Below, piece by piece: positions 41,191 through 50,430 of a stretch of DNA of 64,000 nt; the stretch's first letter is position 1, and every line of letters begins with the position of its first letter. The stretch lies in NCBI GenBank assembly GCA_005882315.1, contig VBAR01000005.1, positions 62,001 to 126,000 on the forward strand. Direction: 5' to 3'. A program made the position numbers and the translations under genes. The notes under the pieces were generated by a model. That model was not told the DNA's origin, made no database searches, and saw nothing but the letters and a program-made list of their open reading frames with translations. The stretch comes from Bacteroidota bacterium (GTDB lineage Bacteria > Bacteroidota > Bacteroidia > Chitinophagales > Chitinophagaceae).

Positions 41191-41610
41191 TTATTGTTTA
41201 ACGAGAGTTGTAGTGATCCTGTCACCGGGAACTAATTGATCTGTAATATAAATTACGAGGCTTTTACAATCGAAGCTCTGAATGGTTGCAACATCCCCAT
41301 CTACAGTAATTGTGCTTCCACTATAAGACCATGTACCCGAATAACTGCCGTTGGGTGTGCAAACTGTACCCGCATCCTGATAGTTATAGGCACCGTTAGA
41401 ATTCAATACAAGAATATCGTCTTTTTCACAGGCATCTAAAGTTGCAAAAAAGTCCTGTTCAGCAGAACTGGATGTTTGTTTGTATTTGATAGCAGTTTGG
41501 CGGTAATTTCCGGAAAGTGAAGCTGTACTTGTGGTACATTCATCTTTGTCTTTTTTACAGGAAATAACGGTTAATGCTGCAAGAGTAACAGAGAATAAAA
41601 GCTTTTTCAT
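41191..41610 (-). CDS. Lipocalin-like lipoprotein
   Basis: 139 residues with a lipoprotein signal ending in VISC, Cys18, followed by KKDKDE. The mature part (SLSGNYRQTAIKYKQ, DDILVLNSNGAYNYQDAG, SGTWSYSGSTITVDG) matches the lipocalin-like domain found in many small Bacteroidota lipoproteins (PF13648 type). It is probably on the periplasmic side or surface of the outer membrane. The ligand is unknown. Three cysteines besides the lipidated one may be disulfide bonded. Confidence 0.8.
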   Translation of the reverse strand: MKKLLFSVTLAALTVISCKKDKDECTTSTASLSGNYRQTAIKYKQTSSSAEQDFFATLDACEKDDILVLNSNGAYNYQDAGTVCTPNGSYSGTWSYSGSTITVDGDVATIQSFDCKSLVIYITDQLVPGDRITTTLVKQ

Positions 41611-41757
41611 GATATGATTTTAGTTAAAAATTAATAAGGTAGCGAAATTAGCAATTAGATTCCTGCCCGGCAATTGTTATCACATATATCTCTATTCAAA
41701 CTTAATTATACGTTTTTAGTGTAGTAATTCTTCATCTCATAATTGAGTAGATATTTG

Positions 41758-41789
41758 TTTGGCTGCAATGTGTAATCCGGTTACCTTTG
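41758..41789 (+). promoter_or_regulatory. Promoter of initiator tRNA-Met
   Basis: TTTG at 41758-41761, then 20 nt, then TACCTTTG at 41782-41789, a full match to the Bacteroidota sigma-A consensus. It ends 10 nt before the mature tRNA 5' end. Confidence 0.85.
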
Positions 41790-41799
41790 CACCCCACAT

Positions 41800-41871
<72 letters not shown>

Positions 41872-41992
41872 CTACAGAAAGGCCGTCCGTAAATGGATGG
41901 CCTTAATTTTCCTGGCAGTTGAACTTCAACTCATAAGGATTGATTACCTCCTCCATTCCTGCAGTTTGAAGTCAACGGCTTTAAACTTTTTC

Positions 41993-42859
41993 ATGAAAAC
42001 AGGTTTCGTAAATATTTTCGGACGGCCTAATGCCGGTAAAAGCACCCTTCTGAATGCATTGATCGGTGAAAAGCTTGCAATTGTTTCATCCAAAGTGCAA
42101 ACAACAAGGCATCGTATAAAAGGAATATTAACCGAAAAAGATTATCAGGTTATTCTTTCCGATACACCCGGTATCATTGAGCCTAAATATAAGCTGCATG
42201 AAAAAATGATGCATTCAGTAAAGAATGCTTTAGAGGATGCTGATATTGCTTTACTGATCGTAGATGTAAATGAAAACATAGAGGAGTGTGATTCAATTTT
42301 TTCTTCATTGAAACTTAAAGTGCCGGCGATAGTTGTGGTCAATAAAATTGATAGGGCCAGTCAGGAAAAAATAGCAGAGGTGATCAAATATTTCAAAGAA
42401 AAGAAATATTGTACCAATACAATTACAATTTCAGCAACAAGCGGTATCAATAAAAAATCTTTCTTAAAACCTATTTTGGAATTGCTGCCAGAAGGTGAAC
42501 CATTTTATGCTGAAGATGAAATGACGGATCTGAACACAAGGTTTTTTGTTGGCGAAATAGTTCGTGAAAAAATATTTGAACTGATATCAGATGAAATACC
42601 TTACCAGGCAACTGTACTGGTTCGTGAATTCAAAGAAAAAACAACACTAGTTAAGATCACTGCTGATATAATTGTGCAGCGGGAATCGCAAAAAGCGATC
42701 ATATTGGGTGATAAAGGAGCTATGATAAAAAAGATAGGTACATTATCACGATTAGATATTGAGAAATTTCTTCAACAGAAAATTTTCCTGGAGTTGTTTG
42801 TAAAAGTGAAAGAGAAATGGCGGGACAATGATCTGTACCTGAAAGAATATGGTTATTAA
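41993..42859 (+). CDS. era: GTPase Era
   Basis: 288 residues from ATG at 41993. The upstream extension to 41897 is not like the family and overlaps the region after the tRNA. G1 is GRPNAGKST (10-18), followed by the G2 region SSKVQTTRHRIKG, G3 DTPG and G4 NKID. A C-terminal KH domain (about 200-285) contains VQRESQKAIILGDKGAMIKKIG. Era binds the 16S rRNA 3' end and assists 30S assembly. It is 11 nt upstream of der, forming a GTPase pair. Confidence 0.97.
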   Translation: MKTGFVNIFGRPNAGKSTLLNALIGEKLAIVSSKVQTTRHRIKGILTEKDYQVILSDTPGIIEPKYKLHEKMMHSVKNALEDADIALLIVDVNENIEECDSIFSSLKLKVPAIVVVNKIDRASQEKIAEVIKYFKEKKYCTNTITISATSGINKKSFLKPILELLPEGEPFYAEDEMTDLNTRFFVGEIVREKIFELISDEIPYQATVLVREFKEKTTLVKITADIIVQRESQKAIILGDKGAMIKKIGTLSRLDIEKFLQQKIFLELFVKVKEKWRDNDLYLKEYGY

Positions 42860-42870
42860 ATTTTAAAATT

Positions 42871-44178
42871 ATGAGTTTTACTGTAGCGATAGTAGGAAGA
42901 CCGAATGTCGGAAAAAGCACTTTATTCAATCGTTTGCTTGAACAACGGAAAGCAATTGTGGATGATGTAAGCGGTGTAACCCGTGACCGACAATATGGTA
43001 TTGCAGACTGGAATGGAAAAGTTTTCAACGTAATTGACACTGGCGGTTTTGTGGCAAGAAGCGAAGATGTGTTTGAAAAAGAAATTGCGAAGCAAGTATT
43101 GATTGCGGTAGAAGAAGCCAATGCAATATTATTTATGGTAGATGCTGCTACCGGGATCACTCAATTGGATGATGAAATGGCGGCCTTGTTAAGAACTTCA
43201 GTAAAACCAGTATTCCTTGTAGTTAATAAAGTTGATAATAGCGACCGTATGCTTGAGGCAACAGAATTTTATAGCATGGGGTTAGAAAAAATATTTTTTA
43301 TTGCTGCAGCCAGCGGAAGTGGTACGGGTGAATTGCTGGATGCAGTAGCTGAATTAATTCCTGACACAGAAACAGAGGCTGATGATAAAGATCTTCCCAA
43401 ATTTGCAATCATGGGTCAGCCTAATGTGGGCAAATCATCATTGCTGAATGCGCTGGTAGGGCAGGAGCGTACAATTGTAAGTAATATAGCTGGCACAACA
43501 AGGGATACTATTCATACATATTATAATCTTTTCAATAAAGATTTCATTTTGATTGATACGGCTGGTATACGCCGCAAAACAAAAGTGCATGAAGATCTTG
43601 AGTTCTATTCAGTGATACGTGCTATCAAAGCAATGGATGAAGCAGATGTATGCTTAATATTAATTGATGCAGAAAAAGGGATCACTCAACAAGACCTGAA
43701 TATATTTTCACTGGCTGCTAAAAAAGGAAAAGGAATAGTAGTGCTGGTAAACAAATGGGATTTGCATGAAAAAGAAACCAACACAGCCCGTGATTATGAA
43801 AATGAATTAAAGAAAAGACTGGCACCCTTTAACGATGTTCCAATTTTGTTTATTTCAGCAAAAGAAAAAACGAGGATTTTCAAGGCCATCGAAACAGGAT
43901 TGGAAGTGGCTGACAACAGGAGAAGAAAAATAGGAACATCAGCGTTGAATGACGTGATTCAAAAAGCAATTGAAGCTTATCATCCACCAGTAGTAAGAGG
44001 AAACCCGGTGAAAATAAAGTATGCGACTCAATTGCCTACTCCTATTCCATCATTTGCTTTCTTTTGCAACTTTCCGGATGATATTAAAACTCCTTACCGT
44101 AATTATCTTGAAAATCAGTTAAGGCTGCAATTCGAATTTTTAGGGGTACCCATCCGTATATACTTTAGAAAAAAATAG
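42871..44178 (+). CDS. der: GTPase Der (EngA)
   Basis: 435 residues with two tandem G domains. The first has GRPNVGKST at 9-17, DTGG and NKVD. The second has GQPNVGKSS near 183-191, DTAG and NKWD. The C-terminal KH-like domain is about 355-435 (VRGNPVKIKYATQLPTPIPSFAFF). Der acts in 50S ribosomal subunit assembly. It is cotranscribed with era. The tandem G domains and length are standard. Confidence 0.97.
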   Translation: MSFTVAIVGRPNVGKSTLFNRLLEQRKAIVDDVSGVTRDRQYGIADWNGKVFNVIDTGGFVARSEDVFEKEIAKQVLIAVEEANAILFMVDAATGITQLDDEMAALLRTSVKPVFLVVNKVDNSDRMLEATEFYSMGLEKIFFIAAASGSGTGELLDAVAELIPDTETEADDKDLPKFAIMGQPNVGKSSLLNALVGQERTIVSNIAGTTRDTIHTYYNLFNKDFILIDTAGIRRKTKVHEDLEFYSVIRAIKAMDEADVCLILIDAEKGITQQDLNIFSLAAKKGKGIVVLVNKWDLHEKETNTARDYENELKKRLAPFNDVPILFISAKEKTRIFKAIETGLEVADNRRRKIGTSALNDVIQKAIEAYHPPVVRGNPVKIKYATQLPTPIPSFAFFCNFPDDIKTPYRNYLENQLRLQFEFLGVPIRIYFRKK

Positions 44179-44284
44179 ATCTGGCTTTATTAGGGTCTTT
44201 TATTGATTGCAAATGTTCGCTTTTAGAAGACATGTTTGCTTGAAATCAATAGTTGACTTTACCTGAGATTTCAATTGTGAAAAA

Positions 44285-44315
44285 TTTGGTCAATTCCTTT
44301 TGGCGGCTACCTTTG
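44285..44315 (+). promoter_or_regulatory. Promoter of the 65-residue lipoprotein gene
   Basis: TTTG at 44285-44288, 19 nt, then TACCTTTG at 44308-44315, a perfect Bacteroidota consensus. The predicted leader to the ATG at 44351 is about 30 nt and A-rich. Confidence 0.85.
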
Positions 44316-44350
44316 CGCCTTCAATTTTAACCTTAAAAAAACAAAGTACA

Positions 44351-44548
44351 ATGAAGAAATTTTTTGCAATCGCTGCAATCGCTACTGTTTTAGTTGCTTG
44401 TGGTGACGAAAAGAAAACTACTGAGGAAACAAAAGTGGTTGGTGATACTATTTCAAATGCTGCAACTGAAGCTGCTAATGCTGCAGATACTACAGGAAAA
44501 GCTGCAATGGATACTTTTAAAACTGTTGTAGATACTCTTAAGAAGTAA
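44351..44548 (+). CDS. Small alanine/threonine-rich lipoprotein
   Basis: 65 residues from ATG at 44351; the ORF continues upstream through the promoter, so that extension is rejected. The lipoprotein signal MKKFFAIAAIATVLVACG ends in a lipidated Cys17. The mature 48 residues form an Ala/Thr/Asp-rich amphipathic helix (ISNAATEAANAADTTGKAAMDTFKTVVDTL), suggesting a coiled coil or helical stalk. Its own perfect promoter and terminator suggest high, independent expression. The function is unknown; abundant small envelope lipoproteins of this kind are common. Confidence 0.8.
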   Translation: MKKFFAIAAIATVLVACGDEKKTTEETKVVGDTISNAATEAANAADTTGKAAMDTFKTVVDTLKK

Positions 44549-44571
44549 TCGTTGTACTTTTTACAATTAAT

Positions 44572-44619
44572 CTTCTTGCAAGAAGGTCCCCTTGGTCCAA
44601 GCCTGGGGGATTTTATTTT
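44572..44619 (+). terminator. Terminator of the small lipoprotein gene
   Basis: A 14-bp palindrome CTTCTTGCAAGAAG at 44572-44585 is followed by TCCCC (44587-44591) pairing with GGGGA (44606-44610) and then TTTTATTTT. The second hairpin is the likely terminator; the palindrome may add to it. Confidence 0.7.
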
Positions 44620-44724
44620 AATGACTTTACTATAGCTTTTCTCAAGTAATTGTTATCTTGTCCTTCCTTCAATCCACTTTCTTTGAAAACCTTTTCGGGA
44701 TGTTCTATGAGGCAAAAATGATGT

Positions 44725-47358
44725 ATGAAAAGGTTTCGGGTTTTAATTTCTCCGTGCTTACTTATTAGTTTGGTTTGTTTTATTAAACAGGCTGAAGCCC
44801 AATTTGTGATGGGTTCTGCAACCTATTCTCAAAATCTCAACACCCTTGGGACTGGAAGTATTACTGCTGTAGGGGGTAATCTTGGAAGCCATAATGCGAC
44901 ACTAACTGGTTGGTATTTTGAAGAAACGGGCTCAAATCAGAATACTACGATGACTGCTGATGATGGCAGCAATGCTAACGGAGATAGTTATAACTATGGT
45001 GCAAATCTTGGTTCCGATCGTTCTTTAGGTTTACTGCAAACCGGCACATTGAATTCTTCATTTGGTTTTTATTTTACAAATAACACCGGTTTTACCATTA
45101 CAAGATTATTTGTAAGGTTCGTTGGTAAGCAATGGCGTTTAGGTGAAGCAGGCAGGCTTGACAAACTCGATTTTCAATATAGTGCCAACGCAACAAGTCT
45201 CAATAATGGAAACTGGTTTGATGCAGATGCATTGGATTTTATTGCTCCAGTAAACGTCGGTATACCGGGCCCTCTTAACGGTAATGATCCAGCTAATCAA
45301 ACCACAGCTATTTATATTATCCAAAATCTTTTTATAGTACAAGGTTCATCATTTTTTATAAAATGGACGGATTTTGATGCCACTGGAAATGATGATGGCC
45401 TAGCTATAGATAATGTTGATATTGCATTCCTATTTAATCCATACAGTACAGAACATTTTCGAACAGTACAGTCAGGTGCCTGGATAAATTTGAATACGTG
45501 GGAATCTTCACCAGATAATATATCATGGCTGCCTGCAACTACAATACCCACTGCCCATGCAGAAACAATAATCATACGTAATAGCCATACGGTTTCTTAT
45601 GCTGCTATAATAGGTGTGGATGAGTTAACGATTGCCAATGGCGGCGTACTCGATATAGTCAATGGTAATTTTTTAATTGTAGACGGACCCGGAGATGATG
45701 TCAACATTCAGAATGGAGGTGCTATGCATTTGTCTATTGCCAATACACCGCCTAATTTTAGTGATGCAAGCGCAGTGCTTAATGTCAGCGGAGGCGGAAT
45801 ATTAAAGGTAAATGCAGATGGAATGACAGATGCCGGTATAGGTGTCAATTCAAATAATATAGTTTATAAGGATCAATCAATACTTGAGACAGGTATTGGG
45901 TTTTCAACTGCCGGGGTAACTTATTTTCCAAATGTAAATGCTGCAACAATTCCTGTATTTCGTACAGTTAATTTCGGCGCATTAACTGTTGGCGCCAATA
46001 CAACTACTACGATCAATGGTGTATTCGAAGCAAATGGTACAGGACTATTCACCTGGGAGAATGGAGGGAATAAGATTTTCAGAAATGGGATCAGGGGTGG
46101 CGGAAATGTTGTTGCAGATGCAAGTGCTAGTACTGCCAAATTCATTATTAACGGAACGACTGCAGAATTAGGAGGGAGTGGAAATCTTGCAGTACCGGCT
46201 ATTGGTGGATTGGAAATTGGAACCAGTTCTTATGTGACCATGATCTCAAATAAAACAGTGACCGGTAATATTTTTCTTTTAAGTGATTCTTATGTTGAGT
46301 TAGGAAATAATTCTCTGACAGTAACTGGAACTATCGCAGGAGGTGCTAACAACAGTCATGTTATAACGAACGCAACCGGCTTTCTTAAAATTAAAAATGT
46401 AGGGATAACACAGGTTGATTTTCCGGTCGGTCATTCAATCTCTTCATACAACCCGGTAAGTTTTTCAAACCCAGGTACAATCATCGATTTTGATGTAAGA
46501 ATAGTATCGGGTATCAGTCCATCAATTGCATTTCCTGCTTATGCTGTAAACAGGACATGGGTCATTAATACTTCTGCAGTGCCATCCACTGGCGTAATAA
46601 CCAAATTTCAGTATGACGCGGCGCATTGCAACGTAGGGGTATTACCACAGCCGCAGCCAATGGAGCTATTAAAAAATGTATCACTGGTATGGAATGTGAT
46701 TGCGACCAATTTAAGTCCGGTTGGTTCAGATCCATTTATTGTAACAGCAAATTCTGTTACTTCATTTAATACACCTTTTTCAGTGGGAAGAAATGGCGGA
46801 TGGGCATTGCCGGTTCAATTGCTTTCATTCAATGCAGTAAAAAGAAACAATACGTCTTCAGAAATTTTATGGGAGTTGGGAGTATGTTGCTCCCGCAATG
46901 CAAGTTTTGAAGTACAACGTTCAATTGATGGTAACAGTTTTATGAGAGTAATTACTGTTGGTGGAAGTGAAACAAACCGTTTTTATAAAACTGAAGACGA
47001 TTCATTGCCCGAGGGCATGATTTATTACAGGCTTAAAATAACTGATGAAAATGGCAAGATCACTTATAGCAAAGTTATAATGATACTGAATAAAAAAACT
47101 GTTATTAATTCAGCAAGGCTATATCCATCTATTGTACTGTCTACTGCTACTCTTGATATTAATGCTGAAGAAAATAAACTGCTTGATTATATAATAACAG
47201 ATATGAATGGAAGGGTACTTTCTAAAAAACAGTTACAAGTGTTACGTGGCAATAATAGAACGGAACTTAAACTGGATCATTTAGCGGTTGGTATTTTCAC
47301 TATCATCATCAGCAATGGATCTAAAACTATATTTATTGGCCAGTTTGCAAGACAGTAA
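44725..47358 (+). CDS. Large exported protein with T9SS type A sorting domain
   Basis: 877 residues. A signal peptide (about 1-26, ending EAQ) is followed by a lectin- or laminin-like region (about 60-240). A beta-helical G8-like stretch with WINLNTWESSPDNISWLP and HTVSYAAIIGVDELTIANGGVLDIV comes next, then a long parallel-beta region rich in Gly/Asn/Thr. An FN3-like module (RNTSSEILWELGV through YYRLKITDENGKITYSKV, about 710-790) leads into a C-terminal sorting domain ending KLDHLAVGIFTIIISNGSKTIFIGQFARQ (about 800-877). The protein should be secreted by T9SS and attached at the cell surface. No catalytic site is recognised, so it may be an adhesin or structural protein. Confidence 0.85.
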   Translation: MKRFRVLISPCLLISLVCFIKQAEAQFVMGSATYSQNLNTLGTGSITAVGGNLGSHNATLTGWYFEETGSNQNTTMTADDGSNANGDSYNYGANLGSDRSLGLLQTGTLNSSFGFYFTNNTGFTITRLFVRFVGKQWRLGEAGRLDKLDFQYSANATSLNNGNWFDADALDFIAPVNVGIPGPLNGNDPANQTTAIYIIQNLFIVQGSSFFIKWTDFDATGNDDGLAIDNVDIAFLFNPYSTEHFRTVQSGAWINLNTWESSPDNISWLPATTIPTAHAETIIIRNSHTVSYAAIIGVDELTIANGGVLDIVNGNFLIVDGPGDDVNIQNGGAMHLSIANTPPNFSDASAVLNVSGGGILKVNADGMTDAGIGVNSNNIVYKDQSILETGIGFSTAGVTYFPNVNAATIPVFRTVNFGALTVGANTTTTINGVFEANGTGLFTWENGGNKIFRNGIRGGGNVVADASASTAKFIINGTTAELGGSGNLAVPAIGGLEIGTSSYVTMISNKTVTGNIFLLSDSYVELGNNSLTVTGTIAGGANNSHVITNATGFLKIKNVGITQVDFPVGHSISSYNPVSFSNPGTIIDFDVRIVSGISPSIAFPAYAVNRTWVINTSAVPSTGVITKFQYDAAHCNVGVLPQPQPMELLKNVSLVWNVIATNLSPVGSDPFIVTANSVTSFNTPFSVGRNGGWALPVQLLSFNAVKRNNTSSEILWELGVCCSRNASFEVQRSIDGNSFMRVITVGGSETNRFYKTEDDSLPEGMIYYRLKITDENGKITYSKVIMILNKKTVINSARLYPSIVLSTATLDINAEENKLLDYIITDMNGRVLSKKQLQVLRGNNRTELKLDHLAVGIFTIIISNGSKTIFIGQFARQ

Positions 47359-47579
47359 GCCCGATCAATCGTTTCTATTGAGCCCTCTCAATATTTGGAA
47401 AGGTATTTTTACGAGCCTTTAAAATTTAAATCTCTAAAGCTTTGAATAGAATAAACTCCGATGTAATTTGTGTCGGCGATCTTCTACAGCTATCCTTTTT
47501 GAAACTCCCCTTAGAAATTCTTTATCGATTGAAAAGCCGGTTGAAATCCTGTTCCTAATGATAGGCCGTAACCTACTTT

Positions 47580-48098
47580 ATGAAAACACAATCCGGAATT
47601 AAAATGAAACTGCTTGCAATTTTGTTATTGCTAATGATTACAAATATATTGCCTGCCCAAAATGAAAAAGGCACACGGGAAAAATGGAAATTGGATAAAA
47701 ATAAATACCTGACGGGTGGGTTGGTACTTGTCGGAGGTACTGCAAAAGGATTTAATGAAACATTACAGTTTCATTGGAAAAGCTTCAAAAAAGCCTTCCC
47801 TGATGCTAACCCCGATTGGTTTAATCCTGCTATAAGCTGGAGAAATAAGTACGAGGATGGTAACCCTAATAATGGTGCTAATTTTCCTTTATCCACTTCT
47901 GTGCTGATCATGTTTACAGATCAATATCACCTGAATAATTTTATTAGTAGAAGTGCATTGACCACTGCCCTCGTAATTAAAATAGGGGAAAAGAAAAAAC
48001 GCTTTGGCTACTATGTAAAAGATTTTCTTTTTTATACCCTATGTTACCAGGTTGGTTGGTCTGCTAGCTACATTCCATTTAAGTATAAAAAAGTATAA
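47580..48098 (+). CDS. Exported hypothetical protein with hydrophobic C-terminal segments
   Basis: 172 residues from ATG at 47580; a second ATG at 47604 gives a cleaner signal peptide (MKLLAILLLLMITNILPAQ). The middle contains FHWKSFKKAFPDANPDWFNPAISWRNKYEDGNPNNGANFP, a Trp-rich conserved-looking segment, and the C-terminus has amphipathic or hydrophobic stretches. It may be periplasmic or outer-membrane associated. The family is not recognised. It converges on the DUF4954 gene with 4 nt between stops. Confidence 0.65.
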   Translation: MKTQSGIKMKLLAILLLLMITNILPAQNEKGTREKWKLDKNKYLTGGLVLVGGTAKGFNETLQFHWKSFKKAFPDANPDWFNPAISWRNKYEDGNPNNGANFPLSTSVLIMFTDQYHLNNFISRSALTTALVIKIGEKKKRFGYYVKDFLFYTLCYQVGWSASYIPFKYKKV

Positions 48099-48102
48099 GC
48101 TG

Positions 48103-50307
48103 TTATTGAAAGATCTTAACCAGGTTTTCAACTTGTTTTTTAAATTGTTTTAATTCATCTTTTTGCTGGTTGATAAAAATATTTTTATCCAGTTTGCCAA
48201 TTACTTTTTCCATCTCGGTGGTGTTGTCATATACCATTTTACGAAAATCGCTTTGATAGTCCTTTGCCCTTGAATCAAAGATCGATTTTACCATCCATTC
48301 TTTTGTTTCGGTTGCTTGTTGAAGCAATGAATCAAACAATTTTTTTGAAAATGCGCTTGGAGAAATTTTTAATATCTCCAGCAATGAAGCAAATGCATGT
48401 TGGAATTTTTGTTCCGGGTAGGCTACACTGTTTTTCCGGTAAAAGGAATGGACTTCATCCCAACTGCGGATCTTTCCAGTCCTGATATTTCTGATCAAAG
48501 TACCGGCTGATAATTCAGGTATTAATTGCCCACCGATATTTATCCATGCAGCCCGTTTTGCCTGGAATGGCAGGGCCGCATATAATTTTTTCCACTTATT
48601 TATTTTGTGTTTATCAATAAACTCGATCAATTGTACAACGCCGTAATAAATAATAAGACGTTTGAAAATATGATAGCTTTCTTCCCCTTTTACAATTTCT
48701 GTTTTACGTTTTGCATTTTCGAAACCCGGGGCAAGCAATTCAAGTTTATTAGCATAAACCTCATTCAGTTCAAGCAACGATTCTCCGGTTTTCAATAATT
48801 CTTTGGGAGGTATTGTTTCTTTGATTTTTACCTGGTAGGCTTCGCCTGTGATCTTTTTGAGCAGTGTTAAGGCATCAAAAATCTCATTAACAGTATCCGG
48901 CGCCAAATAATCATATTCGATATGTTGCGATTTATCGGTGCGGTTATCCCTGTCAACATATTTACCTGCATTTCTTGCCAGTGCATACATATTGTATTGA
49001 AACCAATACGCAGGCATGATAACTAATTTATCATTACTCACATCATTATTCACCAATGAAAAAGGTATCGGAATATTCAGCTCAGCAGGAAAATCACTTT
49101 TTGCTATTATAGTATAAGAAGCAAATTTTGAATTATGTTTAAGACTTACACAGAGCCCTGGCCAGAACCCGCGGCCAGCAACAATTTCACCATCTGCACC
49201 ACGACTGTTATGATTACTGCCGATGGTGGCGCCTGCTGCCATATTGGATTGACCCATCACGGTTGCGGCGCATAGAAAAGAGTTATTATGATGTTGCTCA
49301 TGAGCTGGAAAAATAAGAGAATTTAAAACCTCGCAACATGAAATAGTTGAGTTGTCGCCGAGATAGGAGTTAATAAGCCTTGCACCATATTTAAGCTGTG
49401 AGTTGGATGCAAGAATAAAACGAACTGCTTTTACACCATAAAATATCCGGCAGCCAAACCCGATAATTCCGTTTACGATCTCGCAACCTTCACCAACCTG
49501 CGATTTTGCTTCGGGAGAAGAATTGATGGTAAGATTTTTTAATTTGTTGGCACCCTTCAGGTAAGCATCAGATCCTATCCATACATCTTTAATTATTTTA
49601 CAATTTTTAATAACAGTACGATCGCCAACTTTACCGTAATAACCTCTTTGTTTGTCAAACCGCTTTTCAGTAAACTCTTTAAATTTCTGCAATAGCTTTT
49701 CATCATCCCTGTATTTTGACCATAGCCACGCATCACCTGGTTGCATTCCGTTAAAGGGCATTACTTTTCTGCCGGCATTTTCATTACATATCTCGATCCA
49801 GATCCGAACAGACTCTGATTCACCATCTTTTATTATACCATTTCCAAATTTGGAATGATCGGTAGTTGCCATTTCATTGATATTGGCCAGTATCACTTCA
49901 TTACCGATTATATAATGTGATAAGTAGTTAACATTATCAATTGCCACGTTATCGCCCAAATCGCAACTGATGATGGTGCTGTTATATAAGCCAACAGCCA
50001 GGCGAATATTGTTGAATTCAAGAAAAAAAGGTTCTAGTTTACCGATTCTTACTAGTCCATAAAATTTACAGCCTTTTACCAGTTCAGGGTTAAATGCGTC
50101 GGATACGAAAACTTTATCCCAGTTATCCGAACTATTCCTGTTGCGGATCAATACTTCTGTTTCCAATGTAGTAAGCTTGCGGTATTTTATTCCACTGCGG
50201 TTTTGAAGATTACGCAGGTGATATTCATTTTTACCTTTGGGAATAAATTCTTTCGGGATAAAACCGTAGCCAAGCGAAGCAATTGGTTTTTTAATGATAT
50301 TGTTCAT
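48103..50307 (-). CDS. DUF4954 family protein with left-handed beta-helix repeats
   Basis: 734 residues from ATG at 50307; the frame extends to a TTG at 50346 but the ATG is preferred. Hexapeptide-like repeats (VAIDNVNYLSHYIIGNEV, TVIKNCKIIKDVWIGSDAYLKGANKL, GCEIVNGIIGFGCRIFYGVKAV, SQLKYGARLINSYLGDNSTI) form a left-handed beta helix at about 90-400 as in sugar-nucleotide acyltransferases. The second half (about 450-734) is helical. The family is nearly restricted to Bacteroidota and Spirochaetes. The function is unknown, and a sugar- or nucleotide-linked role is inferred from the fold. It is monocistronic, next to glmS. Confidence 0.85.
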   Translation of the reverse strand: MNNIIKKPIASLGYGFIPKEFIPKGKNEYHLRNLQNRSGIKYRKLTTLETEVLIRNRNSSDNWDKVFVSDAFNPELVKGCKFYGLVRIGKLEPFFLEFNNIRLAVGLYNSTIISCDLGDNVAIDNVNYLSHYIIGNEVILANINEMATTDHSKFGNGIIKDGESESVRIWIEICNENAGRKVMPFNGMQPGDAWLWSKYRDDEKLLQKFKEFTEKRFDKQRGYYGKVGDRTVIKNCKIIKDVWIGSDAYLKGANKLKNLTINSSPEAKSQVGEGCEIVNGIIGFGCRIFYGVKAVRFILASNSQLKYGARLINSYLGDNSTISCCEVLNSLIFPAHEQHHNNSFLCAATVMGQSNMAAGATIGSNHNSRGADGEIVAGRGFWPGLCVSLKHNSKFASYTIIAKSDFPAELNIPIPFSLVNNDVSNDKLVIMPAYWFQYNMYALARNAGKYVDRDNRTDKSQHIEYDYLAPDTVNEIFDALTLLKKITGEAYQVKIKETIPPKELLKTGESLLELNEVYANKLELLAPGFENAKRKTEIVKGEESYHIFKRLIIYYGVVQLIEFIDKHKINKWKKLYAALPFQAKRAAWINIGGQLIPELSAGTLIRNIRTGKIRSWDEVHSFYRKNSVAYPEQKFQHAFASLLEILKISPSAFSKKLFDSLLQQATETKEWMVKSIFDSRAKDYQSDFRKMVYDNTTEMEKVIGKLDKNIFINQQKDELKQFKKQVENLVKIFQ

Positions 50308-50430
50308 GCTGGTTGTTACTTCCTTGCTGCCTGTTAAAGCAAACAATCTTTTTTGTTTATATATTTCTCCATTCGTAGTTTAAGAAAATAAATTTTCGGA
50401 TTGAAAATACAAGTAATCGGCCACCAGCAA

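Noticed and set aside
41897-41992. Longer Era start at 41897
   Set aside because: The extension adds 32 residues before MKTGFVNIFGRPNAGKS, which is the usual start of Era.
47359-47579. Gene in the gap before the exported hypothetical at 47580
   Set aside because: The 221-nt gap contains no convincing ORF or strong hairpin; probably leader and promoter.
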